Of a DNA stretch of 64,000 nt, positions 23,508 through 34,704 are shown piece by piece (position 1 is the stretch's first letter; each line of letters starts with the position of its first letter). A model generated the notes under the pieces. The model was not told where the DNA came from, did not search any database, and worked only from the letters and a program-made list of their open reading frames with translations. The stretch is from NCBI GenBank assembly GCA_022606135.1, contig JABYQN010000001.1:2232001-2296000 (forward strand), in the 5' to 3' direction. Origin of the DNA: Fomes fomentarius (lineage: Eukaryota > Basidiomycota > Agaricomycetes > Polyporales > Polyporaceae). Both the position numbers and the translations under genes were made by a program.

Positions 23508-24679
23508 ATGTCTGAGCCTGTTGCTACCCCCGCCGCTGCCCCCGTCGAGGAGACCAAACCGGTCGAGGTCGCCCCCGCCGTTGAGGCGCCTGCTGCTGAG
23601 CCCGCTGCCGAGGCGCCTGCCCCCGTAAGTCTCACCAGTTGCCTTTGTTGCTTTAAATATCCTCATCACCACATCAGGAGGCACCCAAGGAGGAGGCGAA
23701 GAAGGAGGAGGTGAGTAGTGGATCGCCCGGGGACGAGTTCCACCGTTTAATTTCGTTCTTCAACAGGCCGCCCCTGCTGCTGACGAGGCTGCCCCCGCCG
23801 CTGATGCCCCCAAGGCTGATGAGGCCGCTGCTGCCACTGAGGAAGCTAAGCCTGTAGGTCATCCTCGTGAATCATCTCTTGTTTACTCGCTCACGATCTT
23901 CAAGGCTGAGGGTGCTGCCGAAGCCAAGAAGGAGGACCGCCCCAAGAGCCCTGGTCTCCTTGCCAAGCTCCTTGCCCCTTTCAAGGGTGAGAAGAAGGAG
24001 AAGGCTGAGAAGAAGCCCAAGGAGAAGGCCTCTAAGAAGACTGAGAAGAAGGAAGAGGTATGCTATTACGGCTATAAGCTCGATTCGTGTGTATCCCAAT
24101 GTTGTTTTAGACTGCCGCCGCTCCTGCGGCCGAGGAGGCTGCTAAGGAGCCCGTCGCTGAGACTGCTGAAGCCCCCAAGACCGAGGAGGCGCCTGCTGAG
24201 CCTGCGAAGGAACCGTGAGTGACTCCCGCCTGTAATGCTGCCCATTGGTCTGACGAATGCTTCAGCGAGACCGCCCCTGCCACCGAGGCACCTGCTGCTG
24301 AGGCGCCCGCTGAGCCCGCTGCGGAGGCCGAGGCCCCTAAGGAAGAGAAGGTATGTATCTTTTTAGGATGAACTTGCAAGAGGTGTGCTCATCGGTGTTA
24401 CAGAAGGAGGAGAAGAAGGAAGAGAAGAGGGCTAAGGTTGGCCGCCGCTTGTCGGCGCGCGTTGGCGACTTCTTCAAGCCCAAGCCCCGGGCTGAGCACA
24501 GTACGCCCCCGAAGGTCGAGGAGAACCCCCCCAAGATTGAGGAGCCCGCCCCTGTTGCGCCTCTTGAGAACCCTGCCGCTGAGGCTCCTGCTACTGAGGA
24601 CAAGCCTGATGCGCCCGCAGCAGAAGAGCCCAAGGTTGAGGCACCCCCTGCGGCGCCTGTCGTCGCAGCGGCTGCATGA
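23508..24679 (+). CDS. Ala/Glu/Pro/Lys-rich low-complexity protein
   Basis: The gene has seven exons: 23508-23624, 23678-23710, 23767-23853, 23905-24057, 24111-24214, 24266-24350 and 24404-24679. Together they total 855 nt and encode 284 residues. All but one of the introns fall between codons. Most of the protein is a repetitive mix of Ala, Glu, Pro and Lys. Two short ordered islands stand out: SPGLLAKLLAPFKGEKKEK in exon 4 and RRLSARVGDFFKPKPR in exon 7. Both are basic and amphipathic, which could suit lipid or protein binding. Codons are strongly biased to GCC/GCT, GAG and AAG, which with the CT-rich leader suggests high expression. There is no signal peptide or enzymatic motif, and I do not recognise a family with known function. 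Confidence 0.8.
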
Positions 24680-25391
24680 GCGCGGTCCCAAAATCTTTCT
24701 CTTACCTTATTATGACCGTGACGAGCTGTGCAACTTCTAATGCCTCCTTCTCCTTTGTCTATCCTGTCTCATGGGTTTCCTCCCCTATCCCCCATCTACA
24801 TCCATGTTCGTGGATTTCATTGCATCTCATTTTTCGCTTATTCGTCGGGTAGTGTACGACGCGGATGTCGTCTTGCTTTTGCTTTCCTCACGAGTCACGC
24901 CCCATACCTACATCGCCCTCATCCGCTGTTACTCAGCCTAATGTCGACTGGATAGGTCATATCCTCATACCCACTTTCATTGTCTCACTGGATCGTGCTT
25001 GCGTGTGTCTCTATGGCTTCGTGTAATCATCAACTGTTTCCTCCGGTATGGTTACAGTCGACAATATCGACATGAGGAATGCGGACGTTAGTTGTCCAGC
25101 TGGGGCTTTTCGTTGTCTTTCCTTGCAATCATACCTGGTTTGGTTGTACATGTTGCAGGGGATGTTTCGTTGCTCTAGAGAAAAGGTGTAGTTGTTTGAG
25201 GCATTGTATATGGTTGATGGAAGGTTGGCCTACTATTCGATTAAGCGTTTGTGTATCACAGTATCCTAATTAAGCACGTCATCGAGAGAATCGAGTCATA
25301 TGTGAGAAAGTTGGACGCGACGCGTTTCCAGTTGTTTCAAACTGCTCCGCGCCTCTCGCTATCCTGCAATCTCTACCATACATACGTTATC
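24680..25391. other. Intergenic: 3' end of the low-complexity gene and promoter of eIF2B epsilon
   Basis: No gene is seen. The T-rich plus-strand sequence after 24680 is consistent with a 3' UTR. Confidence 0.45.
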
Positions 25392-28300
25392 ATGCCGCCG
25401 AAATCATCGTCAGGAAAGGAGAAAGGTATCACAGAGGAAGACGAGGTCCTGCAGGCCGTGATTCTCGCCGACAGTTTCAACAAGCGCTTCAAGCCACTCA
25501 CTGTCGGCAAACCCAGGGTACTTATGTTCTACCTGCGCTCGACATGCACACTGATCTCCGAGGATTCTTCATGTGTCTAGTGCTTGTTGCCTATATGCAA
25601 TGCAACCCTTCTGGAATGGACATTTGAGAGTCTTGCCCTCGCTGGGGTGCAGGAGATCTTCGTGATCTGCCGGTCGTATGCAGACCAGGTGAAGACCGCT
25701 ATCCGGTGTGCACCCTCTTCTCTACCACCAAGTCTATGCTTTCCCCGATCTCATGACTGTCTCCGGATCTCCTGTGCTCTCCGCCTGAAATAGGGACTCA
25801 AAATGGTCGAAACCGAGCTCTGGAATCAAGATCGTGCCAATCGTGACCGCGAAGGAGACATTTTCTCCGGGAGACGCGATGCGCGACATCTACACACACC
25901 AAATCATCACGTCTGACTTTGTGCTCGTTACCGGTGACCTGGTCAGCAACGTGCGGATCGACGAGGTCGTGCGCGTGCACAAGGAGCGCAGGAGAACGGA
26001 CAAGGATGCTATTATGACCATGGTCGTAAAGGAGAGCGGCGCGGCGCATCGGACTAGGTATGTTCTCGTCTGTATTGCTCGTATTCGCTCCCCCTGTTTC
26101 TGCCATTGTCTTCGGTGTCCCTCGGAAGGCTGCGACATGTTTCAAAGCCTGACGCTGACGGACTGATCCTTTCGTTTTGGGTATATGCAGGTCGAGAGGC
26201 GAGTCGGGTGTGTACGTGTTGGATCCCGAGACGTCCGAGTGCCTGCATTACGAGCCCGTCGTCGGGTTCCCGCCCAAGACGCATGTCAGCATTCCTCGCG
26301 AAGTCCTTGCCGAGCATCCTGAGGTGGAGATTCGCAACGACTTCATCGACTGCTCGATAGACGTCTGCTCGGTCGAGGTGCGTCGCCTTGCCTTTCCTTC
26401 GTTTGGCTTCCTCAGAGCATGTAAACATCACATGCACCAACAGGTCCCGTCATTGTTCCAAGATAACTTCGACTATGGGGACATACGGCGAGATTTCGTT
26501 CATGGCATTTTAACATCAGATCTTCTCATGAAGAAGATCCATTGCTACATCGCTAAGGATGGGTACGCCGCGCGTGTCGCAGATACGCGAAGCTACGACG
26601 CCGTCAGGTCTGTTGGTCCCTGCATTGTACATCTTCTAGCCTCCTAATCTGTCATGCGCATACATACAGCAAAGACATCCTGTCAAGATGGACGTTTCCC
26701 TTAGTTCCTGATGACAACCACCCCGGCGGTCACTCGTACGAGCACCTGCGCGGTAACAAGTACATCGCGAAAGACAACTCGGTCGTCCTCTCCCGGTGAG
26801 CCCTGAACGATCAAGTTCCCTCTCACAGTAACAGGCACTGATTGACACTTCCCATATCATATCATCCCCTTCCATCTCCCAGGACATGCAAGATTGGAAA
26901 TAACACTCTCATCGGCTCACATACGAGCATCTCCGAGAATGCATCCATTCATGCGTCCGTCATCGGCAAGCGCTGTACGATAGGGCGCGGCGCCGTCCTG
27001 CGCGATGCATACATTTTCGATGACACCCATGTCGGCGCGGGATGTTTGGTCGAGGGTAGCATCGTCGGTGCGCGTGTACGGCTGGGCGATGGCGTCCGGG
27101 TCCCTACCGGTTGTGTCATTGCGGACGGCGTCGTCATTGGGGAAGGCGCCAAGCTCAGGAAGTTCGAACGTATATCGAAGAAGCGCGAAGCTCGGGTCAA
27201 TGTTGAGGATGACGGGTCCGATGGCGATGACGAGGAGGATGAAGATTCTGAGCTCGAGGAAGTTGAAGCTCGTGCGTGCTTTCCGTCCGTCTATCGAGTT
27301 CAGGATTAGCTGATGAGTCGCATTCTTCGGACCTTTCAGAACAAGAAGAGGCACCTCGGATCTTGGGCAAGGACACAAACGCGCTCGTCTGGCCCCATGG
27401 TTCACCAGAAGAGGAAGAGGAGCTCGATGAGCGGGAGTCGTACAACAACCAACGGCTCATGCGGATAGGTATGCCACTTCAAGCTAACCAACCTTGTCAT
27501 TTCCTGAATCACATATGCACACGCAGGTGACGCCGCCTCCGACCTCGAGCTCTCCGACGCAGGCTCGACAACCTCCGCGTCCGAATCTGAGTCTGAGACC
27601 GAATCCGAGTTCTCGGCCAGCTTCTCGCGCAGTTCCTCGCGTACCTCCTTCTCCGGGCCCTCGCTCTCGCTCCCCAGCGCCGACCCGACGACAGAGACGT
27701 CCGCGATCCACAAGCTCTCCTCGGCCGCGGCCGAGAGCGAGTTCCGGTCCGAAGTCTTGCAGTCGCTCGAGCGCGCATTCGCCGAGGGGCATTCAGTCGA
27801 AAACGCGGCCGTCGAGCTCAAGACGCTGCGCATGGCGTCGAACGTGCCGCTCCGGCGCGTGCGCGAGGCTGTCGTCGGCGCGATCGTCGACCGTATCCCG
27901 CTCGTGCAAGGGGACCCTGCCGCACAGCGCGCGGAGATCGCGAAGACGGTCGGGCGCTGGGGCCCCCTCATTGACAAGATCGGCGGAGTCGACCCGGTGG
28001 AGACGATCGAGGTGCTGCAGTACCACTGTGCACAGGCGGGCCCACGCCAGGGCTTGTTCGCGCAGGTGCTCGTGGCGCTGTACCAGGATGACTTGGTCGA
28101 GGAGGAGGACATCAAGGCGTGGCATAGGTCGCCGGCGGCGCGTGGCGAGGGTCTAGGACTGAAGCCTGGCTCTGCGATCCTGGAGGGCGTGAAGAAGTGC
28201 TGGGCGGTGGGCGAGAAGCTGCTTGACCAGTTTGACGGGGAGAGTGAGGAGGAAGAGGAGGAGGAATCATCTGTGGGGGAGAAGAGCGATTTGAGCGAGA

Positions 28301-28758
28301 GCGACGGCAGCGAGGACAGCGCTCCTGCCAAACCTCCTCAGCCTGCTCGTGCTTCCGCCACTCCTGTCGCTCCCGCCGCCGCCGCCGCCGCCTCTGCTCC
28401 TCGAGCACCCTCATACTCGACACAAGGGCCAGCAGAATCTGAATCTGAAAGCGACGATGACGTCACGGATTCAGAGTCCGGGGATGGCGACGCGCCGGGC
28501 GAGCCCAAGTCCACACCTACTGCCGCACGAAACCCACCATCAGGTTCGGCGCAAGCACCTGCCGCCGTGCCGGCAACCACACCCTCTGCTCCAGGACCCG
28601 CGGCGACGTCTGTGCCGGGGCAAGCAGGTCATGCACCAGTCCTTGGGGCTCCGAGTACTGCGGCACTTACTCATGCCAAGGTGAAGGCAGAGGAGTCCGA
28701 GGGAAGCGAAGAAGACAGTGATGAGAGCGAGGAGTTTGTTTCTGGGGAAGAATCATGA
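25392..28758 (+). CDS. GCD6: Translation initiation factor eIF2B, epsilon subunit
   Basis: This is the catalytic guanine-nucleotide exchange subunit for eIF2. It has nine or so exons. The N-terminal part, VLQAVILADSFNKRFKPLT then LLPICNATLLEWTFESLA (25450-25700), is the nucleotidyltransferase-like domain. The hexapeptide-repeat beta-helix follows (about 26880-27160: IGNNTLIGSHTSI, ASVIGKRCTIGRGA, GCVIADGVVIGEGAKL). After an acidic linker, the last exon holds the W2/HEAT domain (about 27740-28240), with VLQYHCAQ and the ALYQDDLVEEEDIKAWH patch. Unlike typical eIF2B epsilon, which ends soon after W2, the frame continues for about 170 codons of Ser/Glu/Ala/Pro-rich sequence to 28758. The start at 25392 was chosen over an upstream in-frame ATG (25251) because MPPK begins the conserved part. 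Confidence 0.93.
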
Positions 28759-29069
28759 CACATTGACATACAAAAACAATGGTAAGAGTGGCATTGCACG
28801 TTATGCGTACATAGAGCACAAGGGGCACCCGAGTGTAGCACTGATAGTTGTAGCGTTAGCATTCAATCGAATATCGAGAGCCCACGTATTGATGCACGCT
28901 GCATCCGCATTGGGAGCTGTCAGGATGTAGGAGACAAAGAGGTCCTTGGCAAGGTATCTATTACATAGTGCGGACATTATAGAATTCCTCAAAGTACAGC
29001 GTCCGTGTCCGTCATGAGATCATGCAGGGTCGTGAACGGCGACAAACAGGGAGCTTGGCGGCACCCCGT
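28759..29069. other. Convergent 3' region, eIF2B epsilon / PMP3
   Basis: The 311 bp between the two stop codons holds only 3' UTR-type sequence. Confidence 0.5.
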
Positions 29070-29473
29070 CTAATATTTGAGGATAATATACAAGGCGTGG
29101 ATGATGCCCGGGCTGTTTTGGGAAGTGTCAGTAAAAGAGGATTATATCGGAGGGGATAATGTGGAGCATACATGTATCCTAGGATTGTCTGTGGCAGACG
29201 AGGTCAGCGTGAAGTCAGACGAAACGATGTGCAAACTCACTAGTAGGATGTTGATGAGAAAGTCGGAATTGCAGCCACGCTCGAGGAAGACACCGACTGG
29301 TGGCAAAAGAATGGCAAAACTATTGGGGCAGGGTCAGCACTGGGCGAGGATAGGGGATGGTGTCGAAACAACAACGTACAGAATCTAGCAAAAGGAATAG
29401 TCAGTACGATGAGCACGAGGAAAGATTGGAGTGGCGGACATACCTTGCAGATGTCGGATGCAGTGAAGGCCAT
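29070..29473 (-). CDS. PMP3: Plasma membrane proteolipid 3 (Pmp3/UPF0057 family)
   Basis: Pmp3 is a tiny two-span plasma membrane protein that affects membrane potential and salt tolerance. The gene is cut into five exons: 29444-29473, 29380-29384 (only 5 nt), 29241-29319, 29172-29188 (17 nt) and 29070-29112. They sum to 174 nt, or 57 residues plus stop, the normal length for this family. Joined, they give MAFTASDICK, then KILFAILLPPVGVFLERGC, DFLINILLTILGYIPG and the C-terminal ALYIILKY, matching the family signature throughout. Without the 5-nt exon the frame is lost. Four introns of roughly 53-60 nt in such a short gene is striking. It diverges from the kynurenine formamidase gene with 69 bp between start codons. 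Confidence 0.92.
29380..29384 (-). other. PMP3: 5-nt microexon of PMP3
   Basis: On the minus strand the sequence reads ..GCTAG|ATTCT|GTACGT.., so five bases are flanked by a valid acceptor and donor. They supply Ile and two bases of the next codon (Leu) in the conserved KILFAILL motif and restore the frame. Confidence 0.8.
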
Positions 29474-29551
29474 GGTGGTGAGTGAGTGAGGTGTGTGGGG
29501 GGAATACAACGAGACGCGGGCGGCTTATAAGCGCATGGGCAGATGACGTCA
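29474..29551. promoter_or_regulatory. Very short divergent promoter with TGACGTCA site, PMP3 / BNA7
   Basis: Only 69 bp separate the PMP3 start codon (29473) from the first in-frame ATG of the formamidase gene (29543). The stretch contains CTTATAAG (about 29524-29531), a palindromic TATA-like element, and the CRE/ATF-type palindrome TGACGTCA at 29544-29551, which overlaps that ATG. The overlap suggests the formamidase may really start downstream, at 29555 or 29582, leaving this element in the promoter. Confidence 0.55.
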
Positions 29552-30459
29552 CGTATGGATGCGTCAGAGCGGACGGCCACGATGGAGATCTCATACGGCG
29601 AAGAGGCAAGCGACAAGTTCGACCTGTATCCTGTGCCGGCTGCGGCAGACAGAGCTCCACTTCTCGTCTTTGTCCACGGCGGTGCTTGGCGTTCGTGCGT
29701 ATTCCTGCCCTCTCTCCGCAGCGCCCCGGGCTCACAGCCAACGCCAACAGCGAGGACAAGGCGGACCATGCCGCCCTCGCCCGCAGCCTCGCCCAGCTCA
29801 CGAACTGCCCCGTCGTGGTTCCCAACTACCGCCTCACCACGCAGCAGAACCCTGTCCGGCACCCGGCCCACGCCAGCGACGTCCTCCGCTTCCTCCACTT
29901 CCTCTCCTCCTGGTCCGGCCCCGGCGTCCCAGACTGCTCCCGCCTGCTGCTCCTCGGCCACAGCTGTGCAGCCCACATCCTCGGCTCTATCCTCCTTGCG
30001 TCGCCTTCCCCGGGCCTCGCTCCCTCCCCGCAGCTGCTGACTGCGACCCGGGCCGTCATCCTCTCCGAAGGCATCTACGACATCGACCTGCTCCTCCGCT
30101 CCTTCCCCTCTTACAGGCAGTGGTTCATCGCCGACGCATTTGGAGACCGAGACGCCTACCCTGACGTCAACGTCGCCTCATACGCCCTCCGTCCCGGCGG
30201 CGAACACATTCGATGGCTCATCCTGCACTCCACCGGCGACACCCTCGTCGACCAGCTCCAAAGCGACGCAATGTATGCCCACCTGTCTGCCATCGTCCGT
30301 GCCGATGCATCAGGGCAGCCGTCGACGGTGTCTAAGAACTTCGGCGAGCTGAAGGAGGGCCACAACGAGCTGCTCAAGGGCAGCGTCTATCCGCAGATTG
30401 TCGCTGATTTCGTGGCCAGACTGGGAAGAGCAGATGCAGAGGCTCCACCGAACGCTTAA
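29543..30459 (+). CDS. BNA7: Kynurenine formamidase (arylformamidase, alpha/beta hydrolase)
   Basis: This enzyme hydrolyses N-formylkynurenine to kynurenine, the second step of tryptophan catabolism to NAD. It has two exons: 29543-29694 and 29751-30459. A 56-nt intron splits the codon after the oxyanion motif FVHGGAWRS, and the acceptor at 29750 (not the earlier AG at 29721) keeps the frame, giving WRSEDKADHAALAR. The nucleophile motif is LLGHSCAAH (about 29950-29975), slightly altered from the usual GHSAGAH but with Ser kept. HSTGDTLVD (about 30228-30253) and GHNELL (about 30358) supply the likely Asp and His. Length is about 287 residues if the first ATG is used; M14 at 29582 (MEISYGEE) is a plausible alternative start. 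It converges on kynureninase, the next enzyme but one of the same pathway. Confidence 0.88.
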
Positions 30460-30795
30460 CCGCGCAGAAGGATGATCAAGGTACGTACAGACGTCGATCG
30501 CTGTGCGTTGCTGTGTCTGAAGATCACCCTGCCAGATTCCAGTCTGTCCTACGATCGGCCCAAGTATGCCCCAAGGCACCCCTTCCTTCACATAACTTCG
30601 TCGGTACCGATTGCAACCTGGGCGTGGAGTGGAAAGGGACGGTTCCGAAACATATGCAAAGTTACGTGAACGTGTTGTACCCATATGTCAGTCCGAGAGT
30701 TTCGAGTGTATCATTGTTAGTACACCAGTGTTACAACAGATATTGCTTTCTACCAATCGCTTGTGTTCCTCATCCGTCCACGACATCCTCCGTGT
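30460..30795. other. Convergent 3' region, BNA7 / BNA5
   Basis: The 336 bp between the stop codons of the two kynurenine-pathway genes has no gene. Confidence 0.5.
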
Positions 30796-32845
30796 TCAGC
30801 CTCTCCTCTCCTCTGCAGAAACAGCCACCTCAGGCGCAGGGGGCACACCCTCCTCATCTACTTCCGCGAGCACCTCTTCCAGCACACTCACCGCCCGCTC
30901 GACATCCTCGAACGTGTTGAACAGCGGTGCAGGCGCAAGGCGGATAACGTCCGGCTTCCGCGAGTCGCCTATGACGCCTCTCGCCTCCAAGCCCTTCAGC
31001 ACCCTCGGCATCACCCCGCGTCCGGTCGGGAGGAACACCAACGACAGCTGCGCCCCGCGCTCCGCCGGGCTGCTCGGCGTGATGACTGTCACCTTCACCC
31101 TCACCCTTTCCTGCCCGCTAGCCTTCTTGAACGCGTCCTCGGGCGGGGCGTAGAAGCGACTCTGCAGGAGGAGCGCCTCAAGGTAGCCCGTGAGCCGCTC
31201 CGAGCGCGCGCGCAGCGGCTCGATCCCACCGGCCGCGGCGAAGACCTCGAGCGACCCCAGGAGGGAGATAGTCGCGAGCACGGACGGGTTCGATTGCTGG
31301 AAGCCCTGCGCGCCGCGGATCGCGTGAAAGCGCGGGGGCATGTCGAACCGCGTCGCGGGGTTGTGGCCCCACCAGCCTGCTTCCCTGCAAACGCGAACGC
31401 ACATTTTTTGGGATTCAGTTGCGAATCACGCTATATGAGGAGGGAAGGGGGAAGGGGGAGAGGGAGGGGAGAGAAAAGGACGCACTGGACAGGGAGGTCG
31501 GCCCACCGCTCGTGCACGAAGAGCCCGCCGATGCCGCCTGGCCCGGAGTTGAGGTACTTGTACGAGCACCAGACCGCAAAGTCCACGTCCCAGTCGTGCA
31601 ACGCGAGCTCGAGGTTCCCGACCGCGTGTGCGAGGTCCCAGCCGCACATGCAGCCCTGTGTGGTTGAACAGAACAGAGTGGGTTACGCTTGTGTATCAGA
31701 AGTCTGCACTCTGCAGACATGCCCGAGCGAAAAACACACCTGCGCCCGCGCTGCAGCGGTGATCTCTTTATACGGGAAGACCTGGCCGGTGTAGAACTGC
31801 ACGCCGGGGAAGAGCACGAGCGCGATGCTCGAGCCCTGCCGCTCGATCGTGTCGAGGATGTCCTCCGTGCGCAGGATGTGCTCGCCCGGCCGCGGCGCGA
31901 GCGCGATCACCGCGTCGTCGGGGTCGTATCCGCGCGCAGAGACCTGCGTCGCGAATGCATACTGTCCATATCCATATGAACAGTCAGTCCAGTGGTCAGT
32001 CGGTGCGACGCCACGAGTATTCCATACCTGATCGGAGGGGAAGGCCTTCGCCTCGCAGAGGATCCTGTACCGCTCCGGGGTGGGCTTGTAGAACACGTTG
32101 AGCATCAGGTGGAGGTTCGCCGTGAGCGTGCCCATGCACGCGACCTCGGACTCGCGCGCCCCTGACAAGTTGTCTCGTCGTTGAGCATACCATCGCATCC
32201 TAGAATTTCCAAACCAAAAAAAAAACACGATATGCACTCACCGACGAGTTTCGCAAAGTGCGGATGCACGGCGTCCGCGAGGTGCATCCAGTTCCGGCCA
32301 TGCGGATGGTCAAAGTGTCCTTCTACCGCTCTACCGCCGCCGGCTCGATCTCAGCCGTCGTTCATAATACCACGGGATTGAGTAGGGATGATGAAGCAGG
32401 GGCTCGCGCACCTCGTCGACCAGACTTCGAGCTCCTCCTCGATGAGCTTCTTCGCGCGCTTTGGGAGCAGGCCAAGCGAGTTCCCGCACAGGTACGTGCA
32501 CGGCTCGTCCGCTGTGCGCCGACACACGGATGGCAGATGGCATGATCAGCGTGGATGAGGAAGTGAAATAGGCGTGGGCGTGGGCGTGGTGGGCCGCAGG
32601 CGAGTAGGGAGGAAACGCCGCAGATCGGCGCAGAAATGCGCGAACGTTCAAGTTCATGTTCAGATGGTTGTCAGTTCGTTCGAGCTACAACGCCGCAAGA
32701 TGCTCTAAAGACTAGACGCACCGATCTCCGCAGGCACCCTCGTCGCCTTCATCGTGCGGAACGTCGGCAGGACGAACTCGTCCCGGAACTTGCTCAGCGG
32801 GTCCTCGGGCGGCGCGAGCTTGAACTTCTCTGCGGGGCTCGCCAT
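30796..32845 (-). CDS. BNA5: Kynureninase (PLP-dependent)
   Basis: Cleaves 3-hydroxykynurenine to 3-hydroxyanthranilate and alanine, in the de novo NAD pathway. From the start at 32845 the exons encode [11 protein letters not shown], then [15 protein letters not shown] (about 32460-32510), [13 protein letters not shown] (about 32270-32310), [18 protein letters not shown] (about 32090-32150), a central exon with [18 protein letters not shown] (about 31740-31970), [11 protein letters not shown] (about 31615-31650), and the PLP-lysine motif [15 protein letters not shown] (about 31525-31570). The last exon (30796-31385) has [20 protein letters not shown] and the C-terminal small domain. About eight exons give a protein of typical family length. 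Exon borders have good GT-AG signals. The start was chosen at MASPAEKF because the upstream frame is Ser/Thr-rich 5' UTR-like sequence. Confidence 0.94.
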
Positions 32846-33446
32846 AGCACTAGTAGCAGTAGACGTCTTAGTCGTGGTGGATCGTGATGAGGGAGGGTTT
32901 CGGAACAAGATAGCGGGATGCGGGTCAATGGCGGCGAGTGAAAGCCAGGGTCCGAGTCCAATATACTCCAGTCAGGCAGGCTTCTTGTAGCAGCTGCATG
33001 GGCTCTGTTGAGACTATTTATTGCATCCACCAGGGGATGACCAATTGCAAGCGTGTGCCCGGCCACGTCGGATGGCATATCATATCATTTGGAAGAGAAG
33101 AACACAGACATCGGACATATGAGTTGCAGGAGGGACAGCGTGAACGTTGAACTGATGTTCTCTGGCTTTGACATAATCCGATACTGAGTCGGACTTCATG
33201 TCCTCCACAGACTTCGTGTTCGCACGTGGTATTACGGTGGGAGCAGGAGTGACAAATGGTATCCTAAGTAGGGTAATGTAATGAGCAGTACTAGATTGTA
33301 TCACCGGAATAATCAAGTTCGTCCTGCAACCTGCACGGCGACCTGAATATCCGCACGAGGCTGCAATCGTAAAGCGTCTGATATGCATGGCAGATCGTCC
33401 AAGCATAGATAATAGAGTCAAAGGGTCCCAAGAGCCTTACGGCGGC
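32846..33446. other. Intergenic between BNA5 and the syntaxin gene
   Basis: Tandem minus-strand spacing of 600 bp. A 113-codon minus frame at 33080-33421 has no recognisable motif and probably lies in the syntaxin 3' UTR. Confidence 0.45.
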
Positions 33447-34704
33447 TTAATTGTTGTTGTTACGTTTGGGAACGACGACACCGAAGTAGAGACCGAGGAC
33501 GAGCGCAAGGACGGCAATGACGAATATGAAGATGCCAAAGCAAATCCAACGCTTGCGCCGCGCGGAGCGAGCGTGCTCGACTGCCTTCTCTGTTTGACCC
33601 AAACTAAGTGGCGAGGAATGATTAGTTCCACAGGCGGGGATGAGTAACCATACCACACGACGCACCCTGCATGTGTGTCTGCTTCGACATCTGCGGCCGT
33701 CTTTTGTATCTGATCAATCGCTTCGTCCTGCTGGGCGACTAACACGGACATCTATACAAAGTATATTGAGTGCAACACAGGTACAGAAGGAAACCCTTCA
33801 CTCACGTCATTGAACAGTTGCGCCAACTCTTCTAGCGTCTGCTCAATCTTCTGGATGTCATGGTGACGATCCTGGACTTCACGATACGCAACGCGAGATT
33901 CACCGTAGCGTGTTGACGATGAGAGCTAGGATTGTAACCATGAGCAAGAGCGTCACGAATAGGAGCTCTCATGGCATACCGCCTGCGTGAATATCTGGGC
34001 ACCAGCACCGTCTGTGTCGTTCACGACTGCCGCAACTTCATCGGGAGTAGCATCGGGTTTCACTTCACAAACGTTGAGAACCCGGTGAAAGCCTGTCAGA
34101 ATGTAGGTGTCACTCACCAATCTTAAACTGCCTCTCAACGCGCTGCCTGTACCTCTGCCGGTAGTCCCTTTCTACCTGCTGGTAGTTCTGCAGCACCTCC
34201 ACGAACCGTTGCCTTAGCAGAGAAGTCTACGGTAGCACTGTAAGAATTGCGCCGAAAAGAACAATAGGAACCTGTGCACACCTGGTTCTTACGGATGGTC
34301 TGGTCCTGAGGTCGGGGAGCAGGGAAAGATGCCAACGCCTGGATCTTCTCCTTTAACTCGTTGCTCAGCCTCCGGGTCTCTCCAACTAAGTCGTCCAACA
34401 GAGCAGCATTCTGTCTGCTCGCGTTGTCATCCGCGGTGTTGAGCGTGCGCGAGTGTAGTTCGGAGATCCGGGTGACGTTACTGCTAAACTTCGCGATGCC
34501 GTCTTGGACGCTAGTGACCTTGAATGGTGCGCTTACGGTATCAGTACGTGTCCGGAATACGGAAGCTGCGCGCAAAACACGAGGCTCGCAATAAACGAGA
34601 CTAACCTGGTCATAGAACTGGGACATCGGGTCTGTTCCGTTGCCGGACAGACCATACTGCGTTGGTGATGGCGCGTAGCCCCCACCCTGTTGGATAGTGC
34701 TCAT
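33447..34704 (-). CDS. SSO1: Sso1-type plasma membrane syntaxin (Qa-SNARE)
   Basis: This t-SNARE drives fusion of secretory vesicles with the plasma membrane. The first exon (from 34704) is a Gly/Gln-rich leader ending in DPMSQFYDQ. Later exons give the three-helix Habc domain (LLDDLVGETRRLSNELKEKI at about 34335-34395; YQQVERDYRQRYRQRVERQ at about 34135-34195), a linker with GADATPDEV-like sequence, and the SNARE motif with QLFNDMSVLVAQQDEAIDQI (about 33695-33820), where the second Q of AQQ marks the zero layer. A C-terminal anchor, ICFGIFIFVIAVLALVLGLY, follows at about 33480-33540. The protein ends in four Asn residues encoded by a short trinucleotide run. About six exons, roughly 340 residues, normal for the family. 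Confidence 0.93.

Noticed and set aside
27402..28331. 309-codon minus-strand open frame
   Set aside because: It is antisense to the eIF2B epsilon last exon, whose domains are well conserved; the Ser-rich translation is the expected shadow of GC-rich coding sequence.
30763..31794. 343-codon plus-strand frame
   Set aside because: It is antisense to kynureninase exons that carry conserved catalytic motifs.
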